Below are positions 25,743 through 33,499 of a DNA stretch of 64,000 bases, in pieces. Each line of letters opens with the position of its first letter. The stretch's first letter is position 1. The notes beneath the pieces are model-generated. The model did not search any database. It was given only the letters and a program-made list of their open reading frames with translations, and was not told the DNA's origin. Source of the DNA: an uncultured Elusimicrobia bacterium (GTDB taxonomy: Bacteria > Elusimicrobiota > Elusimicrobia > UBA1565 > UBA9628); the NCBI GenBank assembly GCA_903830945.1, contig CAIKVT010000031.1:1-64000 (forward strand). The letters run 5' to 3'. A program made the translations under genes and the position numbers.

Positions 25743-26917
25743 GGGGCCGTCGGTGGGTCGGTCGGCTCATCCGGGCCGGGCGTCGCTACGGCCTCGTCGC
25801 TCTTGAACACACCGGTGACCGTGAGCAACGCGACGATGATCAGCAGTGTGATGAGCCCGCCGAAGATGATCAGGCCGGTTAGGGAGCTGCTCTCGCGCTT
25901 GACCGGGACGGACTGGAGGGGCTCCTCTTTTCTGTCGCCGGGCATGAGGAACGGCTCGCCGTCTTTTGACTTGCGTGCGTCTATCAGGAGCGGCTCAAAG
26001 CTTGGGTCGAGCGCGAAGGCGGTCTCCAAGGCCTTGATCATTCCCTCGTGGTCGCCGCTGCGGCCTAAGGCATAAGCCTTCAGTGCCAGAAGCGCGGCGT
26101 CCGTTGCGTAGAGGGCCAGGGCCCGGTCGGCGGCCGTGATGGCCGCCATGTAATCCTTTTTCTTGTTCAGCGCGAAGATCTTGTTCTTGAGAAGGTCCAG
26201 GTCGTTGGGGAAGGATTGGAGTCCACGCTCGGAGATGGCGAGCGCCTGGTCATAGCTGCGCAGTTGGCGGCTGGCTTCGGCCCAGGCGTCGAAAGCTTGC
26301 CGGTTCTTGGGTTGAAGCTCGACGGCTCGCCGGGCCGCCGCCGCCGCCTCGGCAAGCTTGCCGTGGGCCAGAAGCGACTGTGATTCCGTGAGCTTGTCAT
26401 AGGTCGTGGGTTGGTCCTGGACGCCGGGCCCGGCTGGCGGGGAGCTGATGACCTGGGAGGGGATGTTCTCGGCCGGAAGTCCTCCGGTCTCCAGACCGCT
26501 TTCTTTCTGGCCCTGTAGGGCCGGTTGCTGCTGCTGTTGCTGGTCTTGGTGGCCATTGGCTCTGCCTGAGAAGGGCTTGGGCTTGAGGTTGTCCTTTTCC
26601 TCTTCCTCATCCTTCTGAGGCTTCTTCTTGAAGTCCATCTTATCGATGGGCTTTTCGCCACAGGTCAGTTTGGAGATCCCTAAGGCCTTTTGGTCCAGGG
26701 CATCAGTTGCTAGCGCGGTGGTGGCATCGGCGCAGGCCGCGGCCTTTTGGCCCGCCTGGAACTCGGTGATGGCCTTAGCTGTCAGCGGATTGAGCGTCGG
26801 CTGGCTGTCATTCGCGAACAATGTCGTGGGAGCCAGGAGAGCGGCGCAGAACCAGAGGAGCCTGAGCGTGGAAGCACTCAGGCTCTGCGAGCCATCAGAA
26901 AATTCCTTGGCTGTCAT
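25739..26917 (-). CDS. Exported TPR protein with C-terminal membrane anchor
   Basis: A 392-residue protein. It has a hydrophobic signal segment (about residues 18-36), a Lys/Glu-rich then Gln-rich low-complexity region (about 95-130), about four TPR-like helical repeats (175-310; KLAEAAAAARRAVELQPKN is the clearest) and a C-terminal membrane helix near residues 345-367 followed by an acidic Pro-rich tail. It probably acts as a scaffold on the periplasmic side of the inner membrane. Cotranscription with uppP suggests a role in envelope assembly, but that is only inference. Confidence 0.65.
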   Translation of the reverse strand: MTAKEFSDGSQSLSASTLRLLWFCAALLAPTTLFANDSQPTLNPLTAKAITEFQAGQKAAACADATTALATDALDQKALGISKLTCGEKPIDKMDFKKKPQKDEEEEKDNLKPKPFSGRANGHQDQQQQQQPALQGQKESGLETGGLPAENIPSQVISSPPAGPGVQDQPTTYDKLTESQSLLAHGKLAEAAAAARRAVELQPKNRQAFDAWAEASRQLRSYDQALAISERGLQSFPNDLDLLKNKIFALNKKKDYMAAITAADRALALYATDAALLALKAYALGRSGDHEGMIKALETAFALDPSFEPLLIDARKSKDGEPFLMPGDRKEEPLQSVPVKRESSSLTGLIIFGGLITLLIIVALLTVTGVFKSDEAVATPGPDEPTDPPTAP

Positions 26918-26920
26918 GTG

Positions 26921-27175
26921 CTAGAAATCGCCGCCCATCCCGCCCATCCCGCCCATCCCGCCCATCCCGCCCATCCCGCAGGAACCGCCCGAGGGGCAGC
27001 TTTCGCAGCCTCCACCGGAAGGCATATCGTCAAAGCCGCCGCCCTTGCCTTTTGACGAGACTCCGGGAACCTTGCTGGAGACTTTTATGACTTTGCCTAG
27101 TTTCTTGTCATAGACGTAGGTGCCGGTGGTGTCGTCGGTCTTGGGATCGGTTTGAGGATGATTCTTCTTGGTCAT
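26921..27175 (-). CDS. Small Cys- and GGM-repeat protein
   Basis: An 84-residue hydrophilic protein: Lys/Thr/Asp-rich start, TGTYVYDKKLGKVIKVSSKVP in the middle, GCESCPSGGSC (three Cys, possible metal site), then a tail of five Gly-Gly-Met units. The tail is encoded by a perfect 9-base tandem repeat, so its length could vary between strains. CAGGAG lies six bases before the ATG chosen here. Similar GGM tails occur on FmdB-type zinc ribbons, but the second Cys pair is missing. Function unknown; a Met/Cys-rich tail suggests copper or other metal binding as one idea. Confidence 0.55.
   Translation of the reverse strand: MTKKNHPQTDPKTDDTTGTYVYDKKLGKVIKVSSKVPGVSSKGKGGGFDDMPSGGGCESCPSGGSCGMGGMGGMGGMGGMGGDF
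26932..26976. repeat. 9-base minisatellite, five copies
   Basis: Five consecutive perfect copies of CGCCCATCC on the + strand, coding for Gly-Gly-Met units on the minus strand. Because the unit is a multiple of three, gain or loss of copies keeps the reading frame. Confidence 0.9.
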
Positions 27176-27204
27176 GGTTTTCTCCTGTTGTTTCATTATA
27201 GGAA

Positions 27205-29403
27205 TTAGGCTTCGTGTAAAGCTCGGATCTCGGCGTCGGCATGGCGCAGGCGTAGGGCCAGGGCCTTGGATATCCTGGAGAATAGTTTGCGGCCCAGCTC
27301 CGGGTTGCGAGCCGCGGCCGCGTCGAAGCGCTGGCGAGAGAGAGCGAAGAGATCGGTCGGGGCGATCGCGACGGCGGATGCCGCGCGTCGGCCGTGGTCC
27401 AAGAATGCTATCTCGCCAAAAAAATCACCCCGGGAGAACACGGCCAGCGGGCGGTGGCCGCCTGAATCGACGTCGAGCTCGATGCGCACCCGGCCGCGGC
27501 GGATGAGGTACATCTCGTCGGCCGCCTCGGCGCCTTGCATGAAGAGGGATTCCCCCGTGGCCAGCGTCCGCGTGCCGGTGCAATCTTTGAGCGCGGCCAG
27601 ATATCCGGGATCCATGCCTTTGAGGAGGTCGATCTCCTCCAGGGGCAAGGGCCAGTCCGGTGCTGAGCCCTCTAAGTTCTTGGCGAGTATGCGGTCCTCG
27701 GCCCAGGCGAAGGCCTCGTCCAGGGTCGGGAAGAGATGCGCGCGCCGCGCCGGGTCGGTCAGGCCCAGCTGGCGCAGGTACGATGTGAGGTCCTGGCCTG
27801 TGGGCGATGTTTGGGGTATGTTGGCGAAGAGCAGGCGCCCTCCGCGTTCGAAGAGGCGGTTCTCGATCATGTCGAGCATGTGCGCCGCAGTGAAGTCCAC
27901 TGAGAGCACGCGTTTCATGTCAAAGATGAAGTAGCGGCGTCGGCTGAAGTCAGGCTCGACTTCAGTGTAGAGCTGGTCGGCTGTGCCGAAGAAAAGCGAG
28001 CCCTGTAGTTCAAAGATGGCAATCTTGGAGCCTTCGCGCGCGAGGATGGCCGCCTCCTCGGGCAATCTCCTTTGATGGGAGGTGACCTGGTCGCCGTAGA
28101 CCTTGCGCCGCACCACGGAGGAGTGCATCATATTGCGGATGAAGAGCAAGATCGAGAGGGCTAGGCCCACGCCCGAGGCCAGGACGAGGTCTACCGACAC
28201 CGCGGTGGCAACGACCACAGCCGCGACCGCGAAGTCGAACCGGGTGGCGCGCTGGCGCAGGAGGTGGAAGCTGTGCCAGTCGAACATGCGGCCGGCCAGC
28301 ACGATAAGCATGCCGGCCAGGGCCGCCATAGGCAGCCAGGCCACGGCTCGGCTCATTAGTAGAAATGTCGCTATCACGAAGGCGGCCGAGAACAGGCCCG
28401 AGGCGTAGGTCTGGCCGCCGCTGGAGAGGTTGACCACAGTGGGGGCCATGGCGCCGGAGCCTGGCATGCCGCCGGCCAGGCCTGAGACCGCGTTGCCTAG
28501 GCCCTGGCCGATGAGCTCGCGGTTGGAGTCGTGGCGCGTGCCGGTCATGGCGTCCAAGACCACGCAGGTCTTCAGGGTGTCGATGGAAAGAAGGATGGAG
28601 AGGGTCAACGCCGGGAAGAGGAGTTTGTGCACCTCGGAGAATCCCAGGGCCGCGGCCTCGCCCCAGCGCGTTGACCAGGCGCCGAAGCCCGCGGTCTGCG
28701 TGCCCAGTGGGCCGATGACGAGTGGGTTGCCGACCGTGACGCGCAGTCCGGGTTGGATATAGGCTAGGACGAGATAGGTCAGCACGCCGCCGGCCACGCC
28801 GAGCACGGTGGCCGGTATTTTCTTGGTGAGCTTGGGGCCGCCGAGGGTGCAGGCGATGGTCGCCAGCCCCACGGCCACCGCTTCCCAGCGCCAGGCGCCC
28901 GGGGTCCAGAGGCCGGGGCACAAGGTCATGCCTTTGGGCAGGCCGAGGAGTTTGGGGCCTTGGCTTAAGACGATGAGGATGGCCACGCCGGAGAGATATC
29001 CAGTTACCACGGGGTAAGGGATGTACTTGATGAGCGTGCCTCCTCCCAGGAGGCCGTAGGTGATCTGCAGGAGTCCCACCAAGAGGCCTACCACCAGGAG
29101 CAGCACCATGACCTGCTCGGGGCTGCGCACGCGGATGAGGAGCTCGGCGGCCAGGGGGGCCATAACCGCGGCCGCTGGCGCGCAGGGAGTCGAGATGAGC
29201 CGCGGCGCTCCTCCGGCTGCTGAGGCGGCCAGGCCTATGGTCGCGGCGCCCAGGAAGCCGGCCAAGGCGCCGTAAGCGGCGTAGGCCGGGCCGAGCGCGG
29301 CGTAGGTGGCCACGCCGAAGGCGATGGACTGGGGCAGTACCACGAGGGAGGCGGCCAGTCCGCCCCAAGCGTCGCCGGCCAAGGTGGTCTTTTCTTTGGG
29401 CAT
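27205..29403 (-). CDS. SulP-family anion transporter with STAS and cNMP-binding domains
   Basis: A 732-residue protein. The N-terminal SulP membrane core has LAASLVVLPQSIAFG near the start and AGGMPGSGAMAPTVVNLSSGGQT near residue 320. A STAS domain follows (about 475-575, SKIAIFELQGSLFFG…VLSVDFTAAHMLD), then a cyclic-nucleotide-binding-like domain (about 600-720, with GESLFMQGAEAADEMYLIRRGRVRIEL and GDFFGEIAFLDHGRRAASAVA). The GEIAxLxxxRRxASAxA pattern is a good phosphate-binding cassette. It likely moves sulfate, bicarbonate or another anion under nucleotide control. Start ATG 29403; an ATG at 29439 with AGGAAG upstream is the alternative. Divergent from the radical SAM gene. Confidence 0.88.
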   Translation of the reverse strand: MPKEKTTLAGDAWGGLAASLVVLPQSIAFGVATYAALGPAYAAYGALAGFLGAATIGLAASAAGGAPRLISTPCAPAAAVMAPLAAELLIRVRSPEQVMVLLLVVGLLVGLLQITYGLLGGGTLIKYIPYPVVTGYLSGVAILIVLSQGPKLLGLPKGMTLCPGLWTPGAWRWEAVAVGLATIACTLGGPKLTKKIPATVLGVAGGVLTYLVLAYIQPGLRVTVGNPLVIGPLGTQTAGFGAWSTRWGEAAALGFSEVHKLLFPALTLSILLSIDTLKTCVVLDAMTGTRHDSNRELIGQGLGNAVSGLAGGMPGSGAMAPTVVNLSSGGQTYASGLFSAAFVIATFLLMSRAVAWLPMAALAGMLIVLAGRMFDWHSFHLLRQRATRFDFAVAAVVVATAVSVDLVLASGVGLALSILLFIRNMMHSSVVRRKVYGDQVTSHQRRLPEEAAILAREGSKIAIFELQGSLFFGTADQLYTEVEPDFSRRRYFIFDMKRVLSVDFTAAHMLDMIENRLFERGGRLLFANIPQTSPTGQDLTSYLRQLGLTDPARRAHLFPTLDEAFAWAEDRILAKNLEGSAPDWPLPLEEIDLLKGMDPGYLAALKDCTGTRTLATGESLFMQGAEAADEMYLIRRGRVRIELDVDSGGHRPLAVFSRGDFFGEIAFLDHGRRAASAVAIAPTDLFALSRQRFDAAAARNPELGRKLFSRISKALALRLRHADAEIRALHEA

Positions 29404-29460
29404 CGAGCGATTATAGTCTATTTCCTCTTTTTGTATCATGGGGACGCCGCTTCCTGATAT

Positions 29461-30396
29461 ATGACCCGCCCGCGAAGTCCTTCCGAAGCCTTGCAGCGCT
29501 ACGCCTTGGGCCTGGCCCGCGAGCGACTGCTGGCTCCCGTGCCTGTGGACTCGGGCCGGCGGCGCGCGGCCTTGTTGCGTAAGCTCAAAGCCGCGGGCAT
29601 CAATGGCTGGCCTGAGCGCATGACTCTTTTCACCAAGAGTCTGCCTATGGGCTGTCGGCCGTGTTTGAAGGGGCAGGGCAGTAATCTGGTGATGACCTTG
29701 AAGTGCAACCGGGATTGCTTCTTCTGCTTTAATCCTGAGCCGCGTCTGGCTGAGATGAGCGTGCACGGCCGTTCAGTGCGCGATCTGAAAGAAGGGGTGG
29801 CTTTGTTGGCGGCGTTGGGCGCGAGGAGCGTGGGCATCAGCGGCGGGGAGCCTCTGCTTGAGAAAAGAAAGGTCCTGGCTTTGGCGCGGGCTCTGCGGCG
29901 ACACTTCGGCCGCTCTTTGCGCATCGACCTTTACACCAACGGGGATCTGCTGACCACGCGAGTCTTGAAGAGTCTGAAGGCGGCCGGGGTATCTGGCCTG
30001 CGCATGAATCTGGCGGCCAACGGCTATGATCCGGCTCCGGCGGCTTTAGCTTTGGGGGTCTTCAAGGACGTGGAGGTGGAGATCCCGATGATCCCGGAGG
30101 ATAAGGGGCGGGTTTTGGTTCTGTTGGGCCGGCTGGAGGAGTTAGGGTGTCGGCATCTGATCCTGCATGAGCTGTTCGCCTCGGCGGCGAATGTGTCGCG
30201 GATGGATGGGCGGCGGGCGCATGAGCGGCGCTCCGGGCTGACTTGGTCGGGGGTGTCGGGCAGCGAGGCGGCGGCGCTGGAGGTGTTGTTGGAGGCGCTG
30301 AGGGCGATGCGGAAGATCTCGGTGTACTATTGCTCCACCGGGACGCAGGGGTGGATCGCGCAGCGGGCTATGGCCCGCGCGCGGGCGCGCGGCTAG
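29461..30396 (+). CDS. Radical SAM protein
   Basis: A 311-residue radical SAM enzyme. The [4Fe-4S] motif is CNRDCFFC near residue 82 (CxxxCxxC), followed by GISGGEPLL (SAM-binding GGE) near residue 125 and DLYTNG near 160. An earlier GCRPCLKGQGSNLVMTLKC segment adds Cys residues just before the motif, and a YYCSTGTQGW segment near the end carries one more. Substrate unknown; the layout resembles archaeal-type radical SAM proteins of the PflA-like group. Only 57 bases separate its start from the divergent SulP gene. Confidence 0.82.
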   Translation: MTRPRSPSEALQRYALGLARERLLAPVPVDSGRRRAALLRKLKAAGINGWPERMTLFTKSLPMGCRPCLKGQGSNLVMTLKCNRDCFFCFNPEPRLAEMSVHGRSVRDLKEGVALLAALGARSVGISGGEPLLEKRKVLALARALRRHFGRSLRIDLYTNGDLLTTRVLKSLKAAGVSGLRMNLAANGYDPAPAALALGVFKDVEVEIPMIPEDKGRVLVLLGRLEELGCRHLILHELFASAANVSRMDGRRAHERRSGLTWSGVSGSEAAALEVLLEALRAMRKISVYYCSTGTQGWIAQRAMARARARG

Positions 30397-30438
30397 GCGG
30401 GCTTCGCATCTGACGGTCTCATTTTGCGCGCACTTTGA

Positions 30439-30444
30439 TATCAT
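30439..30444 (+). promoter_or_regulatory. Promoter -10 box, leaderless type
   Basis: TATCAT ends six bases before the ATG at 30451, with CCCCTC between and no ribosome site. Confidence 0.45.
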
Positions 30445-30450
30445 CCCCTC

Positions 30451-30972
30451 ATGAAAGAGCTCACCACCCAGCTCCTCGAAGCCGCCCGTCTGGCCCCCTC
30501 CGGCAGCAACTCCCAGCCCTGGCGCTTCAAGATCGTCCAGGCCCCCGCGATCAAGGCCAAGCTCATGGCCGCGGCCAACGGCCAGCCTTTCATCGGCGCC
30601 GCACCCGTGATCCTGGTCTGCTGTGTGGACATTAAAGGCTACGTGGCCAGCACCATTGCCACCATCGACGCCATGCACGCCGGCGGCCAGCTCTCCGCCT
30701 TCATGGCCGAGAGTATCCGAAGCCGCACCCGGGACCTCGCCGCCCGTGCTGTCGCCTTTAACATAGGCATCGCCGGCGAGCACATCGCTCTGCGGGCCCT
30801 CGACTTCGGCCTGGGCACCTGCTGGGTGCGTGCCTTCGACGAGGTGCGCGTGCGCGAGCTCTTCGGCTGGGGTGAGAACCTCTACGTCGCGGCACTCATG
30901 CCCGTCGGCTACCCCGCGGAATTCCCGCAGGCGCGCCCGCGCCGGCCGCTGGAAGAGCTGCTCCTGTCATGA
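30451..30972 (+). CDS. Nitroreductase-family flavoprotein
   Basis: A 173-residue member of the nitroreductase (FMN-dependent oxidoreductase) fold. AARLAPSGSNSQPWRFKIV at the N-terminus is the typical FMN-phosphate-binding stretch (xxxAPSxxNxQPW), and the C-terminal HIALRALDFGLGTCWVRAFDE…MPVGYP matches the second FMN-contact region. It could reduce nitro compounds, quinones or flavin-linked substrates; the natural role is unknown. It overlaps the next gene by four bases. Confidence 0.88.
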   Translation: MKELTTQLLEAARLAPSGSNSQPWRFKIVQAPAIKAKLMAAANGQPFIGAAPVILVCCVDIKGYVASTIATIDAMHAGGQLSAFMAESIRSRTRDLAARAVAFNIGIAGEHIALRALDFGLGTCWVRAFDEVRVRELFGWGENLYVAALMPVGYPAEFPQARPRRPLEELLLS

Positions 30973-31460
30973 GCCTTGACCAGACCGGCCCTGCGGGCGG
31001 GCTGCTGCGCATCATCCAAGAACAGTTCTCCCTCGACTGCCGCGGCGTCCACGGCGCCTCGCATTGGGCTCGGGTCCGTGATAATGGCCTGCGTTTGGCC
31101 GCGCTCACCACGGCCAAGCCCAAGGTTGTCGAGCTCTTCGCCCTGCTCCATGACTCGCGGCGCTTCACCAACGGCTACGACCCCCAGCACGGCACGCGGG
31201 CGGCCCTTTATGCCCGGTCCTTGGCCGGTTCCGCTTTTCAGCTCGAAGCTGTGGACCTCGACCTTCTCGCGGATGCCTGCCACGGCCACAGCGACGGTCT
31301 CATGAGCGGTGACATCACCGTGCTTACCTGCTGGGACGCCGACCGTCTCGACCTTGGCCGTGTCGGCGTCAAGCCCCGGCCCGAGCGTCTTTGCACCCTG
31401 GCGGCCCGCGATCCTAGTTTCATCGAATGGGCCTATCAGCGCAGCATAGCGCGGACTTAA
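30969..31460 (+). CDS. HD-domain phosphohydrolase-like protein
   Basis: A 163-residue protein with HD-domain-type metal ligands: HGASHWARV near residue 28, LLHDSRR near residue 60, HGTRAA near 75, ACHGHSDG near 100 and CWDADRLDLGRVGV near 117. The classical HD doublet is present as LLHDS, and the final CWDADRLDL matches the last Asp of small HD phosphohydrolases. Probably a nucleotide or phosphoester hydrolase of unknown substrate. Translationally coupled to the nitroreductase gene. A 7-bp inverted repeat (31475-31499) without a T-run follows. Confidence 0.72.
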   Translation: MSLDQTGPAGGLLRIIQEQFSLDCRGVHGASHWARVRDNGLRLAALTTAKPKVVELFALLHDSRRFTNGYDPQHGTRAALYARSLAGSAFQLEAVDLDLLADACHGHSDGLMSGDITVLTCWDADRLDLGRVGVKPRPERLCTLAARDPSFIEWAYQRSIART

Positions 31461-31563
31461 TAAGGACGGCGCGGCGCTCGCGTGTGTAAAGTGCGAGCGT
31501 GACTTAGCTCCTGATAGATGATAATGACAGATGATATGACTTGGCGAATCACTCTATTTGTCG

Positions 31564-31569
31564 CATAAT
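31564..31569 (+). promoter_or_regulatory. Promoter with -35 and leaderless-type -10
   Basis: CATAAT ends seven bases before the ATG at 31577; TTGGCG at 31541-31546 is a possible -35 with a 17-base spacer. Confidence 0.5.
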
Positions 31570-31576
31570 GTTCATC

Positions 31577-31831
31577 ATGCGAACTCCAAAGAAGCTAAAG
31601 ATGATGGAACGGTATAAGAACCTCAGCGGCGATTCCAAGGTCGTGCGCTATCATATCGCGAAAGACGCCATGACGATCCGATTCGCCGACTGCTCGGTCT
31701 ATATCTATACCAACCAGAGCGCGGATCCCGGCAACATCAGCAAGATGAAGTCCCTTGCGAACGTCGGGAAGGGATTGGGGACTTTTATAAGCGCCCACCT
31801 GAAGGATCGCTTCGCTAGAAAAATCAGATAG
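31577..31831 (+). CDS. KTSC-domain-like small protein
   Basis: An 84-residue basic protein. SGDSKVVRYHIAKDAMTIRFADCSVYIYTNQ, then KSLANVGKGLGTFISAHLKDRFARKI, matches the shape of KTSC domains (pfam KTSC; a small RNA-binding-like fold found near phage and RNA genes): a strand pair with F.D..VYIY, then a Gly-containing helix and a basic end. It is monocistronic, with its own promoter and a strong terminator right after it. Function unknown. Confidence 0.6.
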   Translation: MRTPKKLKMMERYKNLSGDSKVVRYHIAKDAMTIRFADCSVYIYTNQSADPGNISKMKSLANVGKGLGTFISAHLKDRFARKIR

Positions 31832-31854
31832 CAAGACCCTCCCGGTAAGAGCGG

Positions 31855-31896
31855 ACTCAGCCCCTGGCAGGAACACCTGTCAGGGGCTGAGTTTTA
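31855..31896 (+). terminator. Rho-independent terminator
   Basis: ACTCAGCCCCTG and CAGGGGCTGAGT pair around an inner CAGG/CCTG with an AACA loop, giving about 17 base pairs with one G-T wobble, followed by TTTT. It ends the KTSC-like gene; the convergent gene starts its stop codon at 31936. Confidence 0.85.
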
Positions 31897-31935
31897 AGAA
31901 CGGATTCGGCCAAGGCGTTGGAGACGGAGCAAGCG

Positions 31936-32793
31936 CTACTGGTAGATGATCACGCGCGGCACCGGTTTGAGCTCGAGCACTTCGGTTGGAGACATTATTG
32001 GCCGGTCGTTCTTGTAGAAGAGTTTGATGCCCGCGTATTCGACGGGTTCGCGGGTGATCTCTCGGCGATAGATGTTGCGCTTGCCATGGGGCGTGCCGAA
32101 ACCGTCCATGACCATAACGACCTGCACGCGCGGGTCGAGTCGGACTTTGGCGCGGCGCCGAAGCATGTCATCGGTGAACCGGTGGACGAGCAGCAGTTTT
32201 GGAGGCAGGCGATACTTCTCGACGATGTCGGCCAACATGATGATGGCGACATTGATATCCTCGGCGTCACTGGAGCCTATGCGCCGGCCGGGCTTCAGGC
32301 CGCGGCTCATCTGGAACTCCGGGTCGATCGCCAGGTGGACGTCCGGGCGGCGCAGATACGGGCGTAGGCGTTCGAGCTCGGCGCGCACGGTGCTGCGGCC
32401 TACCTGGACATCGAGTATGGTGATCCAGCCGAGGCGGCTCGCCCAGCCGATGACTCTCTCGATGAGTGCATCAGGCATGCGCGTGCAGTAGCGGCCGCCA
32501 GCTCCCGGGTAGTCAGAGGCGACCGCCGCCACGAGTTCCAGGCCCGGGCGCACCGTGGACGCCGGGTCGGCCTTCCGCCAGACGCGAGCCTCGGCTTGAA
32601 GGCGCAAGAGCATCTCGCCGACGGGAAGTTCGCCGAGTATGCCCATGCGCTTGGAGAGGGGGTTGCCGTAATAGGTGACGACGCGGCAAGCCGGCAGCAG
32701 GGCCGATGGGCGGCTTTGCTGTGCTCCAGCGGCCGGCGAGAGTTGAGCGCCCAACGACAGTGCGGCGGCGAGCCAAGTATACTTTTTTAACAT
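31936..32793 (-). CDS. Exported protein of unknown function
   Basis: A 285-residue protein with a signal peptide (MLKKYTW, hydrophobic to about residue 24). The mature chain is soluble and contains VTYYGNPLSKRMGILGELP, VAAVASDYPGAGGRYCTRMPD, GWITILDVQVGRS, HLAIDPEFQMSRG and a late KLLLVHRFTDDM / VVMVMDGFGTPHGKR. The strand-loop spacing with acidic residues after strands suggests an alpha/beta barrel such as a glycosidase-like fold, but I cannot assign a family. It has a TAAAAT box about 25 bases upstream. The gene is single. Confidence 0.6.
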   Translation of the reverse strand: MLKKYTWLAAALSLGAQLSPAAGAQQSRPSALLPACRVVTYYGNPLSKRMGILGELPVGEMLLRLQAEARVWRKADPASTVRPGLELVAAVASDYPGAGGRYCTRMPDALIERVIGWASRLGWITILDVQVGRSTVRAELERLRPYLRRPDVHLAIDPEFQMSRGLKPGRRIGSSDAEDINVAIIMLADIVEKYRLPPKLLLVHRFTDDMLRRRAKVRLDPRVQVVMVMDGFGTPHGKRNIYRREITREPVEYAGIKLFYKNDRPIMSPTEVLELKPVPRVIIYQ

Positions 32794-32924
32794 AGTCGGG
32801 AGGCTGGGAGGCTCGTGTCATTTTAGCAGTTGGAGGCCACTACGCGCCGCCGATGGCTTAAGCGGAATTGCTATACTCGCTCGTACCCGAGCGAGAGACG
32901 CAAGGCGTTCTCCGTCGGCGAGGA

Positions 32925-32999
32925 GCGCTCGTAACACAATGGATAGTGTCCAAGCCTGCGAAGCTTGGTATATAGGTTCGATTCCTATCGAGCGCACCA
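32925..32999 (+). tRNA. tRNA-Arg (anticodon GCG)
   Basis: A complete 75-base cloverleaf: acceptor GCGCTCG/CGAGCGC, D-stem ACAC/GTGT with GG and A20 in the loop, anticodon stem CAAGC/GCTTG with loop CTGCGAA (anticodon 32958-32960, GCG, reading CGC), T-arm ATAGG-TTCGATT-CCTAT, discriminator A and an encoded CCA. A20 and C35 are arginine identity elements. Most bacteria use an ACG (inosine-modified) tRNA for these codons. A TATACT box lies at 32872-32877. Confidence 0.93.
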
Positions 33000-33052
33000 C
33001 TTTCCCTGGGTACTGTGGTCTCTTAAAAAAGGTCTTCTCCCCCTTGGCCCTG

Positions 33053-33499
33053 ATGGTCGGTGCCGCCGTACTCCTTAGCGCCCAGCCTGCCGCCACCTTG
33101 GATCAGCTCAGGGCCCATCAACTCAAGGAGCGTCAAGAGCTCCGAACCGACCAGACGCGGCGTTTCGATCAGCTTCGGCGGAACACGACCGAGGATCAGG
33201 AGCTCTTCAAGCACCGGCGGAAGGAGAGGAAGAGAGACTTCGATGCCGCGCTTAAGGTTGAGCAAAGCGCCTTCGATGCGTCTCTGCAGGGCCTGTCCAA
33301 GGATGAGCGCCAGCGCAAGAAGACCGAGTTCAAGGCTCAACGCAAGCAGAAACAGGCTGAATTCAAGCGGAGCTTGGCGCAGGAAGGTGAGCGGTTCTAT
33401 TATGACCTTCAGGCTCAATGGGATTTCCTCAAGGGGGTACAGGGTAAGGAGGTTCTTCAGCTCGATGAGAAGCAGCGCGGGGAAAGAGAGCATGAATAG
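33053..33499 (+). CDS. Exported coiled-coil protein
   Basis: A protein of about 148 residues. A hydrophobic segment (VGAAVLLSAQPAA) is followed by a long, highly charged helix rich in Arg, Lys, Gln and Glu (about residues 20-140), clearly a coiled coil. The start is uncertain: ATG 33053 is used here, TTG 33044 is possible, and the frame runs back open into the tRNA, so a longer signal peptide with LLKK may start at a non-standard codon. It overlaps the next gene by eight bases and probably works with it. Confidence 0.5.
   Translation: MVGAAVLLSAQPAATLDQLRAHQLKERQELRTDQTRRFDQLRRNTTEDQELFKHRRKERKRDFDAALKVEQSAFDASLQGLSKDERQRKKTEFKAQRKQKQAEFKRSLAQEGERFYYDLQAQWDFLKGVQGKEVLQLDEKQRGEREHE

Noticed and set aside
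29404-29766. Open extension upstream of the SulP start
   Set aside because: The frame lies over the radical SAM gene in the opposite strand and shows no conserved sequence before MPKEK; the SulP domain begins right after the chosen ATG.
31475-31499. Terminator after the HD gene
   Set aside because: A 7-bp CGCTCGC/GCGAGCG stem with an 11-base loop lacks a following T-run, so it is too weak to call.
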